64,000 nt of DNA, from the NCBI GenBank assembly GCA_028023455.1, contig JAQFVV010006510.1, positions 587,750 to 651,749 on the forward strand, written 5' to 3'. Position 1 is the first letter of the stretch; the number at the start of each line of letters is the position of its first letter. Under the pieces are notes generated by a model that was given only the letters and a program-made list of their open reading frames with translations, was not told the DNA's origin and ran no database searches. A program made the position numbers and the translations under genes. Origin of the DNA: Epiperipatus broadwayi (lineage: Eukaryota > Onychophora > Udeonychophora > Euonychophora > Peripatidae). This document shows, piece by piece, positions 57,241 to 64,000 of this stretch.

Positions 57241-57783
57241 ATTAGATTGAGTGGAGATTTAATTAAAATAAATTTACCCTGGGAAGAATAAAATAAAATT
57301 TTACCTTACGGTAAAGCACAGTTTGCATAGAGTGCACACATTTATTTTAGTCCATTTTTAGGTCCTTTGACAGTGGCAAGTGTTCATGGCAGGATTGAAG
57401 GAGAGTTGGCAGGCATGGATCCGTCTTTTGAGTTAAACTAGCATGACATATTGATGGTTATAAAACATATAGCAGTATATTTTGGCATCCTGGAGAAAGC
57501 AAAATTGCTTTAGTAATTGCAAATTTTGCTTTTAAAGATTAAATGTCCTAACTGCTAATGGTACAAATGTTGAAGAGGTTAATCCGAATGAATATTGGAA
57601 ATAAGATGCTGAGCAAATCACTTTGACGGAGTGTTGACTTACTTAATCTCTCTAGGATAAAATAGAATAACCCATGAAAATTTTGGTGTTATTTATACCT
57701 CCACTCGATTTCCCATGAAAACTAGCCTTGTTGTTGAATTCTACATTTCAGGGCAAGGGCAAATCTTAATCTCCCACTCAATC
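57241..57783. repeat. Inverted repeat, 20-bp arms, 500-bp loop
   Basis: ATTAGATTGAGTGGAGATTT (57242-57261) and AATCTCCCACTCAATCTAAT (57767-57786) are inverse apart from one extra base. The interior is less AT-biased, with no frame. Confidence 0.55.
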
Positions 57784-58035
57784 TAATGAAGAATTCAATC
57801 CAGGGATTATTTTGAACGAAAACAACAACATAAAATTAAATCTCCACTTTTAGAATGAATTTAAAATGATTAAAATAAAAGCAACAGAAATGTAATTAGC
57901 AATCTTGCCTATTTTTAATCAAATTGATTAAAAACAAGCCGTGAAAGTAAACTATTTTAAAATAAATCTATAAACATTAAAGTGATCCATTTTAAATATA
58001 AACGCATGTGTATTTTAATACATGTACACTTTTTA

Positions 58036-58949
<914 letters not shown>

Positions 58950-59100
58950 GAGATTTTTAGATTTGACTTCAAATAAAAGTGTGTGTATGGGGGGGGGCGG
59001 GCTCCAGAAATTAAATAAGTCAATTTCTTATTATAAAAATTAGAAATTGCCTTATTAATTTAATTTCTGGACTCTCTATGCTTTTATTTCAAGTGCATAG
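58950..59100. repeat. Foldback/MITE-like element, family Y copy 2
   Basis: TTTTTAGATTTGACTTCAAA and CAAATAAAAGT on the left mirror CTTTTATTT on the right. CCAGAAATTAAATAA and TTAATTTAATTTCTGG form the inner stem. TTTTTAGATTT...TCAAATAAAA is shared with the element at 49003-49196. A G-rich run of nine G follows the left arm. Confidence 0.6.
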
Positions 59101-59284
59101 TCAAAAAAAAAAAAAACATTTAATATATATAAAAAAAAATATCCATTATTTTAAAATTTTTTGTAATGACATAGTAAATGAAAATGTAACACTGCATCAT
59201 AATTTAAATTCACTGGAAAATTATAATTGATATATATATATATATATAATACAATATTTTTGGGTATGAACCATGTATTATTTT

Positions 59285-59335
59285 GCATTGCAATCTGATA
59301 TTTTGACAGACTAGCAATAGTCATTATCAAGGTTA
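59285..59335 (-). ncRNA. Degenerate hammerhead-like motif of PLE family 3
   Basis: Minus strand: CCTTGATAATGACTA-TTGC-TAGTC-TGTCAAAATATCAGATT. The GACTA/TAGTC stem II is the same as in family 2, but both core segments have decayed (TTGATAA, and CAAAATATC in place of GAAACGTC). Confidence 0.35.
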
Positions 59336-59419
59336 ACTTTTGAAAGAACAATCATTAGATCTCAAAGAATAACGTGACTCAGTGCGAGATGAGAAGTGAG
59401 ATTCAGCTTGAAGTAGTTC

Positions 59420-60363
59420 AGCATTCACAATATGTGGCTTATCAAAATGTTTATTCCCTCAGTTTTTTCATCTATTAATTTCAAGTTAATATTAGATAAA
59501 TTGAGAAGTTTCCACATAGCTGGAATACATCGTGCTTCATCAGCCCTATTTAAACCAGTAGGTCTCTTTAATATTTCATTTGACTCTCTCATGGGCTTAA
59601 ATCATATTTTTCCAAATTAGTAAGTATTTTTATATTGTCAAAATCAGGTTTGTGACCAATTTCTTAAAGGTGGGAAGTAAAAACTGATGTGCTAATTTTT
59701 TGATTAAAAACATTTTTATGTTCCTTAATTCTCACATTTATTCATCTATTAGAATGACCCACATAGCTTCTTGAAAACATGGAATTTCATAAACTCCTTG
59801 GTGTTCCAAAATATTCTGCCTTTAGGTTTATATAAAATATCACTCTTTTTTTTTTGCCATGGGAAAAAGTAGTCTTTATATTAAAACAAGATAGTCTTCT
59901 ACTGATTTTATCAGTAACCCCTTTAATGTAAAGTATAATTACTCTATTAAAAGAGGAATGGTCAATTCTATCCTTTTTTTTCTTTTTAGTATTAATGTTA
60001 TGTAAAGCCTTACATATGATGTTTTTATTATAATTATTAGAAACTAAAATATTTTTTATAAGATCTATTTCTTGAATAAGATGTTCTTTATCAGATAAAT
60101 TATAAGCTTTACTCAAAAGGTTTTTTTCTACAGAAAAAAAATTGTGCAGGATGATGATGAGAATTAAAATCAATATATCTCTTTCTATGGGTGGATTTTT
60201 TGTAAACTGATATTGATAAAGTTTCATCACATTTTCTTGCAATTAAAACATATACAAAAGAAAGTGATCTGTTATTTTCCATTTCCATAGTAAATTAAAT
60301 ATTAGGATGCCAAATATTTATAAAAACGAGAAAAGAATTTAAGGGATCAATTCCATGAAGCCA
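59420..60363 (-). pseudogene. Penelope-like element, family 3: RT thumb and GIY-YIG endonuclease relic
   Basis: From 60363 the minus strand reads LHGIDPLNSF, then a stop, then MEMENNRSLSFVYVLIARKC and STHRKRYIDFNSHHHPAQFF, the classic Penelope thumb signature, through one frameshift at a T run near 60130. The open frame 60242-59787 carries KAYNLSDKEHLIQEIDLIKN. Below 59787 an eroded GIY-YIG region ends in RPTGLNR, MWKLLNLSN and TEGINI. It is truncated 5' at a TA run. The sequence is unlike both other PLE families in this window. Confidence 0.8.
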
Positions 60364-63300
60364 TATATATATATTCTAACCTTGCCTTTGTGCATCTCAT
60401 TTCCGGGCAATATATTATTAAATAAAATGGGTTAGCTCAGTTACAAATTACGTTTGGTTAAATGCAAATAATTAATAAATAAAATATTCTGCATTAATAT
60501 TAAATGTTCCACTAGCTTAAATTCAAAATAAGAATAAGGTTCAGTTTATAAAATAAATTAAATAAGTATTTAATTATGTCATGAGACTTAGAAGTGAAAA
60601 TACAGGTGACAAGAAAGATTGCATTGAGCCAATATCCCCAGGATATTACCTCAATGGCATAAGAACACTATGCCCCCTTATTACTACTTCAAATAATAAA
60701 CTTATAGTATTCTTATGACTTTAATAACTCCTACTCATTAACATTAAACTAATAATTAAATTTTAAATCTTTTATTTATAATAATTTAGCTCAATAAAAT
60801 CTCTGGTTCATAAAACTATTCTAAGTTAATTAAAATCATGGTAGTAAAACATGATAAGGGATTTTTATGTCATACTCTACTACACTTAAACTAATAATAA
60901 CAAATAATAATAATATTCTTCATTGTATGAACTAATTCTATATATCTTTTCTTTTCATTATAATTTTTATTACCATAACAAAATAATAAAATACTATGAT
61001 ATAATCTTTTATCTTCATATAAGAACGTAATAAATATGTAGTAGTACTAGATAATCTGACAAACAAAGATGTGTGGCAATGGATAGCATATATGTCAATG
61101 CACCATTATGATAACTAATTTGTGACCATAAGATAATGTAAAAATATGATTACTTAAATAAATAAATACCAAGAAAATATTTGAATTCTTAAATAATTCT
61201 TTATTTATCTCTGTGCAAAAATATCATATTTGATTCAGTTATTCCGTGTATCGGATGCAGTGTAATGGGAAAATGAAACAGTCAGGACACACAAATTTTG
61301 AAAACAAATTTAACAAAGTTTATTATAACAATAAAATAAAAACAATTTATTTGCAATATTTACTTTGGATATCCTCAATTTACACTGTTCTACATTTTTT
61401 ATTACTTACTTATTAAACAATCTAGAATTTATTTAAGTCTTCATTCTGACTTAAAATAATAATAATAAAATAATACCATTTTATTTATCTCTTTCTAATT
61501 AAACTTATGATAAATTACATTTTTTTTTGTTTTTATTTTAAAAATATATCCTATCCTTAAATATTATTTAACTATACTTTTTTTTCTAAAAAAACAACCA
61601 TAGAAACATATTATGGAAAACATAAAAAATAACATTATCGTGAGTATTCATCTTTTAAAAAAATAAACAATTTTTATCTTGCAATGTTAAAAATGTCATA
61701 TAAAATATCTACTAATAATTTATTACTAGATTCTGTGGTATGTGGATATCATTGTTCACTACACTATGTTTATTAAATGTAACATATCCCCATTTAATAT
61801 TACTTTAATACTATATAATTGTAATTACCGATACATTCCCTATTATTTAATAAATACAAAATTATACATATGTTTATCATTTATATCATTTTACTTTATA
61901 ACATTATATTTTTAAAAATATGCAATACTTATTTTAAAACAAAATACAGCATTTAAAAGTTATTTAACATTTTAAAGAACAACTTTGTTTTATATACTTT
62001 ATTCTTGAAATTTTATTTTATTTCCAAAATAAATACAAAAAACATATTTTATGATACTTTTCCCTTTTAGGATCCATTGGATTTTCAATTCCAATTTATA
62101 CAAATTCTACTTCTTCTAAGTGAATGAACTTATCTCATTCAAATAATAGCATATCTTAAACTCTAAATTATCTATTGTTTCTTTTCGAATATATCATACT
62201 GAACGATGTAGTTACATTGAAAATCTAGATAGTGAATAGATGTGTAAGATCTAGGGAAGAAAATCTCGAGTATAACTCATAGCATATATCAAAAAGTATC
62301 ATGGTATAGTGTATCTACAAGAAATAGAGGCCTGACCTATTTTGTCCAAAGTCCTCCAATACTATTAATAATGTCAAGCTATTCCTTCAGCATTATTAAA
62401 ACATCAATACTTAAAGAAAAGTAGACACTGTCCAAAATAAATATATCAGTTACAGGGCACTATTAACTGTACTGTTTATCCATGAAGATTATAAAATATT
62501 ATTCATATTACCTCCTCACATCCAATTATAGAATCATCTTGGGTTCATGTTCACCATATTACTACCAAGCCACTACCTTGTCATTATTTCCTAAAAGATT
62601 TATCACATCTTACATCGACAAAATAACTATTTGCATATTCAAAACAATAAATAAAATTCATTTATAATTAGAGTGATCTCAATGATCCACAAGAAATGTT
62701 TGCTTATTTCCTTATTTTATATTCTAAACCTTTACAAACTAATCATATAAATACTTTGAACATCCAATAATATGAAAGTTTTTAAAGAATCACATAAATA
62801 TTTATCATCAGGTTATGATATATTATTAGTATAAAATTATAGTATGCATATTCTCAAAATAAATCTTGATCTCATAATTTTAAAAGTGTTGTATAAAATG
62901 TGTTTACATACAATTCAACATTTAAACTTTCCATTCATTATAATTCATAGGCAATCTAAAAAGAAAGCCAAATATACATCATAAAAATATCAATATTCAT
63001 TAACTATTACCAAGTGATATTAGATTGTTATCACCTAGAAAGTCTTCTTTTCCATCCACTAGATATAGCATTGCATACATGAAAATACATCTATACTTTT
63101 ACTTAAATGTTCTTATTTAAATTATTAAATTATTATATTATAGGATTTTAATATTATCAATAGATTAATGTTCATGTTCCTACTCTTATAAACTAGAAAA
63201 TTTACATTTAAAATAAATAGTAATAAATGAAAATCATATTTACATAAACTTCAGCTGTTCTCTTCAAGAGTAATTCTACAACCTCCTCTGTTGTTACGAT

Positions 63301-64000
63301 GATGAATAAGACAATAGGTTTCCTGCAGTAAGTGTCATCCGAACTTCCGGTACGAAAATGTCAGGTTTAAAAAAATGAATAATAAAAAAAAATATTCTGA
63401 CATCTTAAAATGTTGAAAAATTAAATAGAATAATAATCAATCGATCCTGGAAAAGTTATAGAATAATAGTTTATGACTTCTATAGTCCAGAACAATGATT
63501 ATTGAAATCATAGTAAAATTATATTATTAAAAATAATAACTTGAAGCTCCTATTCTGGAATATTCCTTATTAGCTGGGCAATGCATCCTGTCCCTTTTGA
63601 CATAGCTTGAATTATCCAGATAAACATTTCTGCAATACTTATTTCCATAATTCCACATTTTATTTATTAACATGTTCATTTTCTTTATAGGTTTCTTCTT
63701 CATGGAAATTTATTGTTATTTATTACCTATTCTGCGGTTGTTTCATTATGGTTTAAATTAACAGCTTTAAAAATAATTTTTCATGAATGCGTATAACCTA
63801 TATATTGTTCAAGTGTTCATAACATACACTTTTCTAGAATATCTTCATTAATCATTACTTAAGATAATTTTCTTACAACTATTTTAAATATTTCCTTCGA
63901 AAAGGATATAACATTTACTTTTATAACATGATATTTCCATAAGTTTATTATAAAGTATACTTATCCTATTGTCTATTAATAGTGGACAAGATTATCTTGC
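60364..64000. other. AT-rich intergenic sequence, no gene seen
   Basis: About 3.6 kb with only chance frames. The piece 63240-63360 is slightly less AT-biased and has a donor-like GCA|GTAAGTG at about 63330, but no exon could be supported. Confidence 0.45.

Noticed and set aside
63290-63340. Exon ending at GCA|GTAAGTG
   Set aside because: A single donor-like match without an acceptor or coding support.

Overview
This window is AT-rich eukaryotic DNA (by eye about three quarters A+T, not computed). It has no intact protein-coding gene that I can support. TTAGGG-like repeats, GIY-YIG Penelope-like retroelements (PLEs), an APE-type LINE, tRNA-derived SINEs, long (TA)n and (AAT)n arrays and many foldback elements together indicate an AT-rich invertebrate animal. 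I cannot fix the phylum; low-GC cnidarians and molluscs are both plausible guesses. One 500-N assembly gap lies at 18640-19139.

Layout. 1-7200: a head-to-head pair of tRNA-derived SINEs (319-760), a CpG-richer patch with a possible splice donor (2340-2960), and a different short SINE with a poly(A) tail and a perfect 15-bp target duplication (7017-7126) sitting in an older foldback. 7200-10415: a 5'-truncated LINE on the minus strand (APE endonuclease, reverse transcriptase, C2HC-like motif), broken by only two in-frame stops and one homopolymer frameshift. 10416-23370: AT-rich sequence with two more SINE copies and many inverted-repeat elements, plus the gap. 23672-24290: a decayed PLE of family 2. 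25723-29783: a family 1 PLE locus, consisting of one nearly full-length minus-strand copy, an upstream partial tandem copy, and an inverted plus-strand RT fragment.

29784-31200: a segment with a broken coiled-coil ORF. 31533-33016: a 1.5-kb terminal-inverted-repeat element carrying a telomere-like array. 33017-45800: microsatellites and a 1.1-kb palindromic element (38213-39290). 45797-49027: two family 2 PLE copies in a 3-kb head-to-head palindrome, flanked by 25-bp near-identical direct repeats. 49003-57800: foldbacks, direct duplications and an orphan hammerhead-like motif. 58036-58208: a long AAT array. 59285-60363: a family 3 PLE relic. 60364-64000: AT-rich, nothing recognised.

The main theme is retroelements. 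At least three PLE families are present, all with a C-terminal GIY-YIG domain, and beside each I can fold a hammerhead-ribozyme-like motif; the one at 28341-28386 has an exact core. In both multi-copy PLE loci, 5'-truncated copies meet head to head, which hints at a shared integration mechanism. The genes do not form a pathway: every coding segment here is mobile-element debris.
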